Origin: an uncultured Flavobacteriales bacterium
GTDB taxonomy: Bacteria; Bacteroidota; Bacteroidia; Flavobacteriales_D; Crocinitomicaceae
Assembly: GCA_905479845.1 (NCBI GenBank)
Contig: CAJQOB010000305.1
Span: 1-15,303, forward strand
Length of the DNA stretch: 15,303 nucleotides
Reading direction: 5' to 3'
Part shown: positions 8,930 to 15,303 of the stretch, piece by piece
How the letters are laid out: each line of letters opens with the position of its first letter
Position numbering within the stretch: position 1 is the first letter of the stretch
Translations under genes and position numbers: made by a program
The notes under the pieces: model-generated
Told to the model about the DNA's origin: nothing
The model's database searches: none
The model's input: the letters and a program-made list of their open reading frames with translations, nothing else

Positions 8930-10594
8930 CTATCCTGTTACTTTAAGCCAATCTGCGGCATCTCGTCGTTGAGAAAAAGAGGGACGGTCATTTTCGTCAG
9001 TTATGCCGAAATCAGCGTAAACTTCTTTAATTCTTTTCGTAACAAGATTATTGTTTCGTGCTTCATCCAAGATATCTTTAAGTTTTTTTCGTTTACTCAC
9101 TTTTTGATACGCAAAGGTTACTGACTGATGAACTAATGCGGCATCCACATCCGTCGTGTCCTTTACTCTTACAGCGATCGGTTGCGGGTTGAATTCACCT
9201 AAATTACGATTCCCTAAATTCGTCAGTAACTTTTTAAACGAGTCTAATACATCCTCTATAGAAGATTCATCAAGATCTTTCGGATTGGGTAGATCGATAA
9301 TTATCTTTTTGTCATTAATTCCAATACCTCGTATATCGTAACCAACATTTGCCAATCCTAGTTCTGCAGAGGCACCCACAGAAGCAAAGTCTATGTCAAT
9401 ACCAAACTCCATCTCAGTAACCTTCACTTTCATTCTTACCCCAACACCATATCGTGTTTCGAAAATCTTTCCTTTCGGTTGATTGTCATAAACATCCCAA
9501 TAGATCATAGCGTCGAAAATGATAGTTTTAGAATTGTAATCACTTGACACATCAGCAATTGCTGAAACCTGGAGTTCTGAGGAATTCTGGAAACTTACTG
9601 AAATACTGTCAAAGTAATCTGCCTTGGCGCGCGTTTTCCAGTCTTGGGGTAATTCGTGTGGTTTGTAGTCGTCTCCGAGGTGACGCAGTGAAACAAAATA
9701 TCCATCATCATCGACATTAGGTTCTACAGATACCCATTGATCTTTGAATCCAGTACTTTGCGTTTTGTTATAGGTGCCATTGACCCATTCCTTGGCCCTT
9801 TTTTTTTGTGTTTCGCTGGGTATTGAAAGACCATTATCTATTCCAAAGTATTGATACATGAACGAAATAATATCCTCATCCTCTACGTGAGATGAGCTTC
9901 TTCGTGCTCTTAGAATAGCATCTCTCAACTTTAGGCCATCAGAGATTGAATTGGCACCAAAATAAAATGAACGCGAATCTTCCTCGTCAGGTGAGATTGC
10001 CACAGGAGCAAGAACCTCAATAGGGAATAACTTGATTGTATCAGTATTATTTCCAATTAAATTTTTAATTGCTTCGGCGCAAGCGATTATTTTTTGGTAG
10101 CTCTCATAATTGAAGTCCCCAGCTAAATCAACATAGTTTTTAATTGTATTTTCGGATACTCCATAACTCTCAATGCGATACTGTACTTCCGTTAACCCCA
10201 TTTTGGTAGATGCAGCCATGCTACTGAAACTTACAGCGAGGTTTGCCTTCGCATCTGTTACTCTAAGCGTAACTTTTAGACCAAATCCATAGCGTTTGAA
10301 AATTTTCGTTCCATCTCCCCGCGTGATTACATCAAATTTATCGGAAAAGAGTAAAGCTGCATAGTTGTAATTAAGCGATGAAAACGTACTATCACCTTTA
10401 ACAAAACCACCAATAGCCAAGTTGCCACCACCTTTGATGTTAGAAATGTATTGGTAAACCTTCAAAGCGTTTAATGGGTAGTTTTCAGAGTTAATTTCTA
10501 CGTTTTGGCTATCACCCTCCAAGCTTAAGATTTCATCTTCTGTTAAATCAACCATTAGATTGTCAATGTCAATAGTCTTTAATGTTATACTCAT
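8930..10594 (-). CDS. Uncharacterised 554-residue protein with two copies of one module
   Basis: I do not recognise a family. There is no signal peptide, lipobox or membrane segment (N-terminus MSITLKTIDIDNLMVDLTED), so a cytoplasmic location or a non-classical export route is likely. The protein is an internal duplication: residues about 57-273 and 340-554 correspond at an offset near 280. The clearest block is 101-145 versus 381-425 (RYGFG/RYGVG, then VT, A-S, GL--V-Y-I, G), where I count 16 of 45 identities without gaps. Each copy seems to have a beta-rich front half with alternating hydrophobic residues and a helical, charged tail ending in a matching WVNG/WLKVTG element (KEWVNG 268-273; ADWLKVTG 547-554). 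It stands alone on its strand between two + strand operons. Its codons look more AT-rich than those of sprA by eye, which may suggest independent acquisition. It appears a real gene because of its length, sensible composition and intact duplication. Confidence 0.8.
   Translation of the reverse strand: MSITLKTIDIDNLMVDLTEDEILSLEGDSQNVEINSENYPLNALKVYQYISNIKGGGNLAIGGFVKGDSTFSSLNYNYAALLFSDKFDVITRGDGTKIFKRYGFGLKVTLRVTDAKANLAVSFSSMAASTKMGLTEVQYRIESYGVSENTIKNYVDLAGDFNYESYQKIIACAEAIKNLIGNNTDTIKLFPIEVLAPVAISPDEEDSRSFYFGANSISDGLKLRDAILRARRSSSHVEDEDIISFMYQYFGIDNGLSIPSETQKKRAKEWVNGTYNKTQSTGFKDQWVSVEPNVDDDGYFVSLRHLGDDYKPHELPQDWKTRAKADYFDSISVSFQNSSELQVSAIADVSSDYNSKTIIFDAMIYWDVYDNQPKGKIFETRYGVGVRMKVKVTEMEFGIDIDFASVGASAELGLANVGYDIRGIGINDKKIIIDLPNPKDLDESSIEDVLDSFKKLLTNLGNRNLGEFNPQPIAVRVKDTTDVDAALVHQSVTFAYQKVSKRKKLKDILDEARNNNLVTKRIKEVYADFGITDENDRPSFSQRRDAADWLKVTG
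8933..9577 (-). repeat. Second copy of the duplicated protein module (residues ~340-554)
   Basis: This is the counterpart of 9776-10426. The tail KKLKDILDEARN, then YADFGITDEND and RRDAADWLKVTG, lines up with LKLRDAILRARR, YQYFGIDNG and KKRAKEWVNG of copy one. The two copies are diverged at the DNA level, so the duplication is old. Confidence 0.7.
9776..10426 (-). repeat. First copy of the duplicated protein module (residues ~57-273)
   Basis: This protein-level repeat is recognisable from shared residues with the second copy at 8933-9577: the RYG-x-G strand, the F-S-x-x-A-S segment, G-L-x-x-V-x-Y-x-I, and a helical tail (LKLRDAILRARR, then YQYFGIDNG, KKRAKEWVNG). The boundaries are approximate, set by where the similarity fades. 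Confidence 0.7.
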
Positions 10595-10667
10595 GATTGC
10601 AGTGGAATTTAATTTATTTGTTGCGAAGATCTGTATCGACTAATCTTACGCACCGACCCTCGAATAT

Positions 10668-10874
10668 AACACTTTTCAACATTCTTAATAAGCCTTTCCA
10701 ATTCTATGGCACACTTTTGGAATGAAAGTGTTAAATTTAGCTTGCAATAATTTTTCTACTCCGCCTAGAAGTCAAAAGATTAGTTGCCTGAACCAAAACA
10801 ACATGCTTCCTACAAACTACGTCATCTGATGTATCATAGGGAATCGATCATGTTGTTTTATTTAAGAAAAGTGT
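10668..10874. repeat. Four copies of the 7-mer ACACTTT / AAAGTGT
   Basis: Copies are at 10669-10675 (ACACTTT), 10711-10717 (ACACTTT), 10725-10731 (AAAGTGT) and 10868-10874 (AAAGTGT). The middle two form an inverted repeat with a 7-nt spacer, the shape of an operator half-site pair. The last copy sits 3 nt before the start codon of the TPR gene. A random 283-bp region would be expected to hold far less than one copy. A regulator-binding role is inference. Confidence 0.45.
10795..10859 (+). promoter_or_regulatory. Structured 5' leader element upstream of the TPR-PorE-like operon
   Basis: AAAACAACATG (10795-10805) is a perfect 11-bp inverted repeat of CATGTTGTTTT (10849-10859). Inside it, TTCC (10807-10810) pairs with GGAA (10840-10843), extended by a T-G wobble (10811/10839). 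At the tip TACGTC (10818-10823) pairs with GATGTA (10828-10833), including one G-U, around the loop ATCT. The three stems nest into one elongated hairpin ending 18 nt before the ATG at 10878; the final arm runs into TTTTATTT. It could be a structured 5' UTR, an attenuator or a protein-binding site. I do not match it to a known riboswitch class. Confidence 0.45.
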
Positions 10875-10877
10875 AAA

Positions 10878-11948
10878 ATGAACTATATGAATCGTCTGAA
10901 AGCTACTACGCTCTTGACCTTTGCTATGCTCTTATCCAGTATATCTTTCGCTCAAGACACCATTGTAGAAGCAACTATCCTCGACTCAGCGGATATCCAA
11001 GCTGACAAATTATACAACAGTGGGATTAGCCATTTCAAAAACAAAAATTTCAAAGCTGCCATTAGCGATTTCACGGAATCTCTTGAATTGAGAGCTGATT
11101 TCGAACCAGCGTATTTCAACAGAGCGAACTGCAAATCTGAAGATGGAGATTTGGCAGGAGCCATTGCCGATTTCGATAAGGCAATTACTTATGTTGCGGA
11201 TAACCCTGAAACATGGTATTTGAGAGGTCAGGCGAAATATAAATCCAATGACTCTGAGGGAGCCATTGCAGATTTCAATCAAACAACAAGCTTAAAAGCA
11301 AGTCACGCTCAGGCACATTATTACACTGGAGTAATCATGTTTGAAGCCAAAGATTACGAAAGTGCGATTGCATCCTTTGATAAAGCTGTTAGCGCCGATA
11401 AACGCCATGCTTATGCCTACAACGATCGTGGAAGTGCGAAACGTCAAATTGGCGATGTCGACGGAGCAATCAATGATTACAAGAAAGCCTTGATGATCGA
11501 TAATAACATGGCATTTACGCACAATAACCTAGGGAGCGCCCAACGAAAGAAGGGTAACTTTAAAGCTGCGATTCAGTCGTATTCGAAAGCAATCAACTTA
11601 GATAGTAAATACTATATAGCCTACAACAATCGAGGGAGTGCGTATTTCGACGCTGGTGATTTTGATGAAGCCATTAAAGATTTCAGTCGTACAATTGAAT
11701 TGAGATCGGATTATCCATTTGCCTACAACAACAGAGCAAGTGCAAAGTTCAGGTTAGAAGACTACCAAGGATGTATTGATGATTGCAACAAAGCGATCGA
11801 ATTGGATGCGAATTACGGATACGCTTATCAGAATAGAGGAAGCGCAAAGGAGTTGTTGAGAGACGATGCTGGTGCTTGTGCAGATTGGAAAAAGGCCGTT
11901 GAGCTTGGAGCTGAAGGAGCCAAATCATTTATAGGAATTTGCAACTAA
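10878..11948 (+). CDS. Secreted tetratricopeptide repeat protein (nine TPRs)
   Basis: A 356-residue protein with a signal peptide (MNRLKATTLLTFAMLLSSISFA, cleaved before QD) followed almost entirely by TPRs in strict 34-residue register from about residue 42 to 347, giving nine repeats. Typical TPR positions are visible, for example AYNNRGSAYFDAGDFDEAI in repeat 7 and AYNNRASAKFRLEDY in repeat 8. There is no lipobox, so the mature protein is probably periplasmic or loosely envelope-associated. TPR solenoids are protein-binding scaffolds; the partner is not known. The ATG at 10887 (residue 4) is an alternative start giving an equally good signal peptide. The next gene begins 13 bp downstream and also carries TPRs, suggesting the products act together. 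No enzyme domain is present. Family assignment is sure; role is unknown. Confidence 0.92.
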   Translation: MNYMNRLKATTLLTFAMLLSSISFAQDTIVEATILDSADIQADKLYNSGISHFKNKNFKAAISDFTESLELRADFEPAYFNRANCKSEDGDLAGAIADFDKAITYVADNPETWYLRGQAKYKSNDSEGAIADFNQTTSLKASHAQAHYYTGVIMFEAKDYESAIASFDKAVSADKRHAYAYNDRGSAKRQIGDVDGAINDYKKALMIDNNMAFTHNNLGSAQRKKGNFKAAIQSYSKAINLDSKYYIAYNNRGSAYFDAGDFDEAIKDFSRTIELRSDYPFAYNNRASAKFRLEDYQGCIDDCNKAIELDANYGYAYQNRGSAKELLRDDAGACADWKKAVELGAEGAKSFIGICN

Positions 11949-11961
11949 TCTTAAGAGAATC

Positions 11962-14040
11962 ATGATGACTAAAACATACATACTTATCGCGGGATTGTTG
12001 CTAGCAACGGTTGGAGCGTTCGCGCAAAATGTTGAATTTGACAAAGCCAATTTCAAAGATGATAAAGAAGGTTTAAAAGAAGCCAAGAACAACATTAAAG
12101 ACGGAGATAGAATTTACGAGCAAGGAGCAATTTTCTTCAAAGAGGCTATTCCATTTTACGAAAAGGCGAATACATTTAATCCAGATAATGCACTTTTGAA
12201 TTACAAATTGGGAGAGTGTTACCTGTTTTCAGTGTTCAAATCAAAAGCGAAGGACCACTTATTGAAGGCCCTTAAGTTGCAACCGTCGATTGATCCTAGA
12301 ATCAATTACTATTTGGGACAAGCCTATCATTTGAACAACGAGTTCGATCGTGCCATTGATTTCTACACGAAGTACAGGGCGACCATTCAAGATTCATGGG
12401 AAAGAGATGATATCCAATTGAGAATTCAGCAATGTAACAATGGGAAAAAGATCGTTAAAAACCCAATTCGAGTGTTCATTGATAACCTCGGATCAAATGT
12501 AAATACTAAGTTTCAGGAATACGGAGCAGTAATTTCTGCGGATGAATCAGTAATTATTTATACGTCAAGAAGAGAAGGCTCTACCGGAGGGAAGATTGAT
12601 CCTGTGTTGAATGAACAATTCGAGGATTTATACATTTCTACGAAAAACGAAGATGGAACTTGGGGTAAAGCTCAGAACATGGGAGACAATGTAAACACGA
12701 ATGATCACGATGCCGTTTCAGGAATTTCCGCAGATGGACAACGTATCATCATTTACAAGGGTAAATCCGGAATGGGTGATTTATTCGAGTGTGTGTTGGA
12801 AGGATCTGAATGGAGCAAACCCCAAGATTTAGGGAAACACATTAACACGAAGAATTATCAGGAGCCATCGGCCTGTTATTCACCAGATGGCAACATTCTA
12901 TACTTTGTATCAGAGAAGCCTGGGGGAATAGGAGGACACGATATCTACTTGTCTCGAAGAGATGAAAAAGGTAAATGGGGTCCATCTGAAAACTTAGGTG
13001 CAACCGTTAACACGAAGTACAAAGAGGATGGAATTTACATGCATCCGGATGGGAAAACACTGTACTTCGGTTCTGAAGGACACACCTCGATGGGAGGAAT
13101 GGATATTTTCAAATCGGTGTACGATGTTGCTACAAAGACTTGGAGCACACCTGAGAACTTGGGTTACCCAGTGAACACTGCTGATCAAGATGCCTTTTTC
13201 GTAATCTCTGCAAGCGGACGCCATGGTTACTACATGTCGACAGCTCATGAAGACAATAAAGGATTGAGAGATTTATACATGATTACCTTCTTAGGAGATG
13301 AGAAGCCAATGGTATTGAACAATGAGGACAATTTATTGGCGAGTGTAGCCGCTCCTGTGAAGGATGTGGTTATCGCTCCAGAAGTTGTCGTGAAAGAAGC
13401 GCAATTAACCTTGTTGAAAGGTGTAATTTCCGATTACCTAACGAAGGAACTTCTTGAGGCAGAAATCGAAATTGTGGACAACGAAGCAGGCAAGGTGATT
13501 GCAACGTTTAAGTCGAATAGTAAGACGGGTAAGTTCTTGGTTTCGCTTCCTGCGGGAAAGAACTATGGAATAGCCGTGAAGAAAGAGGATTATTTGTTCC
13601 ACTCGGAAAACTTCGATATTCCTAATACGGCAGCTTTCCAGGAGGTTGAAAAGAACATTGAGTTGAAGAAGCTATCTGTGGGTAGTAAAATCGTACTTCG
13701 AAATATCTTCTTCGATTTGGATAAAGCGACATTGCGACCAGAGTCAACAACAGAGTTGAATAGATTGATTGGTTTGATGAATGAAGTTCCAACACTAAAA
13801 ATCGAGTTAGGTGGCCACACGGATTCTAGAGGTTCGGATTCACACAACCAAGATTTATCAGAACGTAGAGCGGCAGCCGTTGTAGATTACTTAACGAAAG
13901 CAGGAATTTCTGCTGATCGATTGAAATCTGCCGGTTATGGTGAAACGCAATTGGTGAATGAATGTTCGAATGGAGTAAAATGCTCGGATTCGGCTCATCA
14001 AAAGAACAGAAGAACCGAATTTAAGGTATTGGATTTTTAG
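11962..14040 (+). CDS. PorE-like OmpA-family protein (TPR, PD40 propeller, CRD, OmpA)
   Basis: A 692-residue exported protein. It has a signal peptide (TKTYILIAGLLLATVGAFA, then QN) and a TPR-like region at about 50-155. A PD40/WD40-like propeller spans about 180-445 with repeated S/HPDG blades (SADESVIIYTS 192-202, SADGQRIIIY, SPDGNILYFVSEKPGGIGGHDIYLS, HPDGKTLYFGSEG). A carboxypeptidase-regulatory-like domain lies at about 484-568 (LKGVISDYLTKELLEAEIEI). The C-terminal OmpA domain (about 577-690) has NIFFDLDKATLRPES, GGHTDSRGSD and LSERRAAAV; D621 and R636 sit at the usual peptidoglycan-binding positions. This order matches PorE of Porphyromonas gingivalis, a T9SS component linked to peptidoglycan (family knowledge). 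Unlike PorE it lacks a lipobox cysteine. Bacteroidota carry many paralogues, so a T9SS role is plausible rather than proven. AAGAG upstream may be a weak ribosome-binding site; ATG at 11965 is an alternative start. Confidence 0.9.
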   Translation: MMTKTYILIAGLLLATVGAFAQNVEFDKANFKDDKEGLKEAKNNIKDGDRIYEQGAIFFKEAIPFYEKANTFNPDNALLNYKLGECYLFSVFKSKAKDHLLKALKLQPSIDPRINYYLGQAYHLNNEFDRAIDFYTKYRATIQDSWERDDIQLRIQQCNNGKKIVKNPIRVFIDNLGSNVNTKFQEYGAVISADESVIIYTSRREGSTGGKIDPVLNEQFEDLYISTKNEDGTWGKAQNMGDNVNTNDHDAVSGISADGQRIIIYKGKSGMGDLFECVLEGSEWSKPQDLGKHINTKNYQEPSACYSPDGNILYFVSEKPGGIGGHDIYLSRRDEKGKWGPSENLGATVNTKYKEDGIYMHPDGKTLYFGSEGHTSMGGMDIFKSVYDVATKTWSTPENLGYPVNTADQDAFFVISASGRHGYYMSTAHEDNKGLRDLYMITFLGDEKPMVLNNEDNLLASVAAPVKDVVIAPEVVVKEAQLTLLKGVISDYLTKELLEAEIEIVDNEAGKVIATFKSNSKTGKFLVSLPAGKNYGIAVKKEDYLFHSENFDIPNTAAFQEVEKNIELKKLSVGSKIVLRNIFFDLDKATLRPESTTELNRLIGLMNEVPTLKIELGGHTDSRGSDSHNQDLSERRAAAVVDYLTKAGISADRLKSAGYGETQLVNECSNGVKCSDSAHQKNRRTEFKVLDF

Positions 14041-14729
14041 TGAATAGTGCTTGCAGATTGTCTTTGATCAGAACTGGGATCGTAAAGAGTTATTTACCGT
14101 TCCTAGTGATTACGTTGATGTCTTGTGAAGTTGAAACGCAATCTAATCCAGACCCACAGGAAGCTGCGGAAAGTACTATTGCATTTGAGACAATTGACTA
14201 TACTCAGTTCACTCCGAAAGTGTCGAATATACCCTCAACGGTGGAATTGGGCGTAGACGTAGCCTTCGAGTTGGATTCTTTTACGCTTGTTTCAGGATAT
14301 GATCCGCTTTTTGTTGATACGATCAATGGTTGGGGCGACCGACTGTACGTGTTCGATAGTAAAAATGAACTGATCTATAAATCAAGGGGAGTTGGTGATC
14401 CTTACCTCTACGAGCCTCACTTTTACAGAAATGATGCAAACGACAAAACCATCATCATCTGTCAATTAGCCTTCGAGTACTATTTTGGCGGAGATGTCTT
14501 CTTGTTCGAGAATGGAAAGATTAACTACATTGGAAACATCGGTGTAGATGGTGATGATACCGAAACGAGACTCGTTGATATTGTGAAAATTCGAGAAGCG
14601 AAGGACGAAATCACTTTTACTTTTGATCGAGATACCGTTTGTTATGACCCCGCAGGTGAAACTGAAATGGTCGAGAGCAAAGGTTTGAATTACACGTATA
14701 AAAAAGGTGTGTTCCAGTTAAATAAATGA
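14040..14729 (+). CDS. Uncharacterised lipoprotein
   Basis: A 229-residue protein starting at a GTG that shares one base with the stop of the PorE-like gene (TAGTG). This overlap supports the start and implies translational coupling. The N-terminus is a lipoprotein signal: basic residues, a hydrophobic stretch and the lipobox L26-M27-S28-C29, so the mature chain begins at Cys29, followed by acidic residues (CEVETQ). The remainder is soluble, rich in aromatic and acidic residues (GWGDRLYVFDSKNELIYKS, YYFGGDVFLFENGKINYIG) with alternating patterns suggesting beta structure. I recognise no family. Its place as the last gene of an envelope operon suggests an outer-membrane accessory of the PorE-like or TPR protein; this is inference. 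Confidence 0.82.
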   Translation: MNSACRLSLIRTGIVKSYLPFLVITLMSCEVETQSNPDPQEAAESTIAFETIDYTQFTPKVSNIPSTVELGVDVAFELDSFTLVSGYDPLFVDTINGWGDRLYVFDSKNELIYKSRGVGDPYLYEPHFYRNDANDKTIIICQLAFEYYFGGDVFLFENGKINYIGNIGVDGDDTETRLVDIVKIREAKDEITFTFDRDTVCYDPAGETEMVESKGLNYTYKKGVFQLNK

Positions 14730-14749
14730 TCGAACTAGCCCCTCCTCGA

Positions 14750-15118
14750 TTAGGATTTTAGCTTATCCATAATCACGATATACACATGCTCAGGATCGAT
14801 TGGATTAATATCAATTCCAAAACTCATGATTTTATTGTCCTGCATGTGCACTAATTCGTCGTGATTATCATTGTGATAGGTGAATACATAAAAGTGCTTA
14901 TCTCCAACTTGATCAAGCATTGATTCCATGATTTCCATGTTGGTTTGCGTGATTTCATCACGTCTTGTATTGAACTCGGAAACGGACATCTTGTAGTCAT
15001 TTCTAAAAATCTCTTCGAAGATCCCATTTCCATTGAGAAAGGCATCCATATTTTCGACGTCCCAAATCTGAAAATTGTCGTATTCAGTGCAGGTATCTTT
15101 AAAATTCTTGACGATCAT
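14750..15118 (-). CDS. Small uncharacterised protein
   Basis: A 122-residue protein from the ATG at 15118. The frame also offers an upstream TTG at 15151, but that codon lies inside a plausible promoter -7 element, and ACCAAA precedes the ATG as is common in this phylum, so I prefer the ATG. The protein is acidic and soluble, with no signal peptide or membrane segment. It contains a helical middle (about 44-70, Met/Glu rich) and a beta-like C-terminus (HFYVFTYHNDNHDELVHMQD, then HVYIVIMDKL). No family recognised. It converges on the lipoprotein gene with only 20 bp between the stops and no clear hairpin there. Confidence 0.72.
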   Translation of the reverse strand: MIVKNFKDTCTEYDNFQIWDVENMDAFLNGNGIFEEIFRNDYKMSVSEFNTRRDEITQTNMEIMESMLDQVGDKHFYVFTYHNDNHDELVHMQDNKIMSFGIDINPIDPEHVYIVIMDKLKS

Positions 15119-15148
15119 TTTGGTCTGTTTTTGTAATTCAAAAGATAA

Positions 15149-15180
15149 CAAACTTGCCTAGCTAGTCGTTCCTTACAAAA
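15149..15180 (-). promoter_or_regulatory. Possible Bacteroidota-type promoter for the small - strand gene
   Basis: Read on the - strand, TTTTG (complement of 15176-15180) is followed after 19 nt by CAAGTTTG (complement of 15149-15156). The Flavobacterium consensus is TTG, 17-23 nt, TAnnTTTG. One of the six fixed -7 bases is wrong. Transcription would start about 25-30 nt before the ATG at 15118. Such short motifs arise by chance, so confidence is low. Confidence 0.3.
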
Positions 15181-15195
15181 GAACTTTTCTTTAGG

Positions 15196-15303
15196 TCAAC
15201 ACTTAAATTTGGCGAGTTGAGCTTTGAGTGATTTTTCCATAAAGTTGTTCATCTGATATGAGGTTACTTGCAAGAGCCAGAAAATGACCTCTTTTTTGAG
15301 TTT
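15196..15303 (-). CDS. Possible 3' end of a further gene, cut by the window edge
   Basis: On the - strand a frame is open from the window edge (15303) for 35 codons to a TGA at 15196-15198. The peptide has a hydrophobic stretch (EVIFWLLQVTSYQ) then a basic amphipathic tail (MEKSLKAQLAKFKC). It lies 77 bp upstream of the ATG of the small - strand gene and on the same strand. It is too short to identify, and an open frame of this length can occur by chance. Confidence 0.3.
   Translation of the reverse strand, partial: KLKKEVIFWLLQVTSYQMNNFMEKSLKAQLAKFKC

Noticed and set aside
10510..10543. Possible double-glycine-type leader at the N-terminus of the 554-residue protein (DLTEDEILSLEGDSQ)
   Set aside because: It resembles the LTxxEL...GG pattern of exported peptides, but ends EGDS rather than GG/GA, the protein is far larger than typical cargo, and no peptidase-transporter is nearby.
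10707..10721. Sigma-54-like promoter TGGCAC followed by ACTTT and TGGA
   Set aside because: The -24 part is perfect, but with correct spacing the -12 part reads TGGA instead of TTGC, and the better match TTGG is one base too close. It also overlaps the ACACTTT inverted repeat, which explains part of it.
8847..10877. Genomic island, phage or mobile element around the orphan gene
   Set aside because: No integrase, transposase, tRNA, terminal repeats or target duplication were seen; only the lone gene looks different.
14730..14749. Terminator between the convergent genes
   Set aside because: The 20-bp gap and flanks contain only 3- to 4-bp pairings (CTA/TAG, TCGA), not a convincing stem with a T run.
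15119..15151. TTG at 15151 as the start of the small - strand gene
   Set aside because: It adds 11 residues of no clear value and falls inside a plausible -7 promoter element; the ATG at 15118 has better upstream context.
1..15303. CRISPR array, tRNA, rRNA or defence system
   Set aside because: No regularly spaced repeats, no cloverleaf-like intergenic sequence and no known defence domains were found; the window is mostly dense coding sequence.

Overview
The window looks like a chromosomal segment from a member of the Bacteroidota, most likely Flavobacteriia. The main reason is an intact sprA, the type IX secretion system (T9SS) outer-membrane translocon, which is restricted to this phylum. 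It lies in the maeB-ruvA-sprA order familiar from flavobacteria. AT-leaning composition, the lack of strong Shine-Dalgarno sites and a PorE-like OmpA-family protein agree with this. I cannot name the genus.

Left block (1-8846, + strand): the 3' end of a malic enzyme gene, ruvA, the 7.4-kb sprA and an SSAT-like GNAT acetyltransferase. Junctions are only 3 bp, 13-34 bp and a 1-bp overlap, so this reads as one operon combining central metabolism, recombination, protein secretion and a small acetyltransferase. It ends at a hairpin (about 8868-8907) that probably serves both strands.

Middle (8930-10594, - strand): a single 554-residue protein of no family I recognise. It is made of two diverged copies of one roughly 215-residue module and has no signal peptide or membrane segment. 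It is the least explained gene here.

Divergent intergenic region (10595-10877, 283 bp): unusually structured. It holds four copies of the 7-mer ACACTTT/AAAGTGT and a 65-nt element closed by an 11-bp perfect inverted repeat with nested smaller stems, ending 18 nt before the next start codon. This looks like a regulatory leader.

Right block (10878-14729, + strand): a secreted protein of nine TPR repeats, a PorE-like protein (TPR, PD40 propeller, carboxypeptidase-regulatory-like domain, OmpA peptidoglycan-binding domain) and a small unknown lipoprotein. The genes are tightly packed (13-bp gap, then 1-bp overlap) and all predicted to be exported, so they form an envelope module. Its OmpA-type member fits a role tethering outer-membrane or T9SS machinery to peptidoglycan, although such proteins have many paralogues.

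Right end (14750-15303): a small unknown cytoplasmic protein on the - strand, then a short open frame running off the edge that may be the 3' end of another - strand gene. I saw no RNA genes, insertion sequences, CRISPR arrays or prophage genes.
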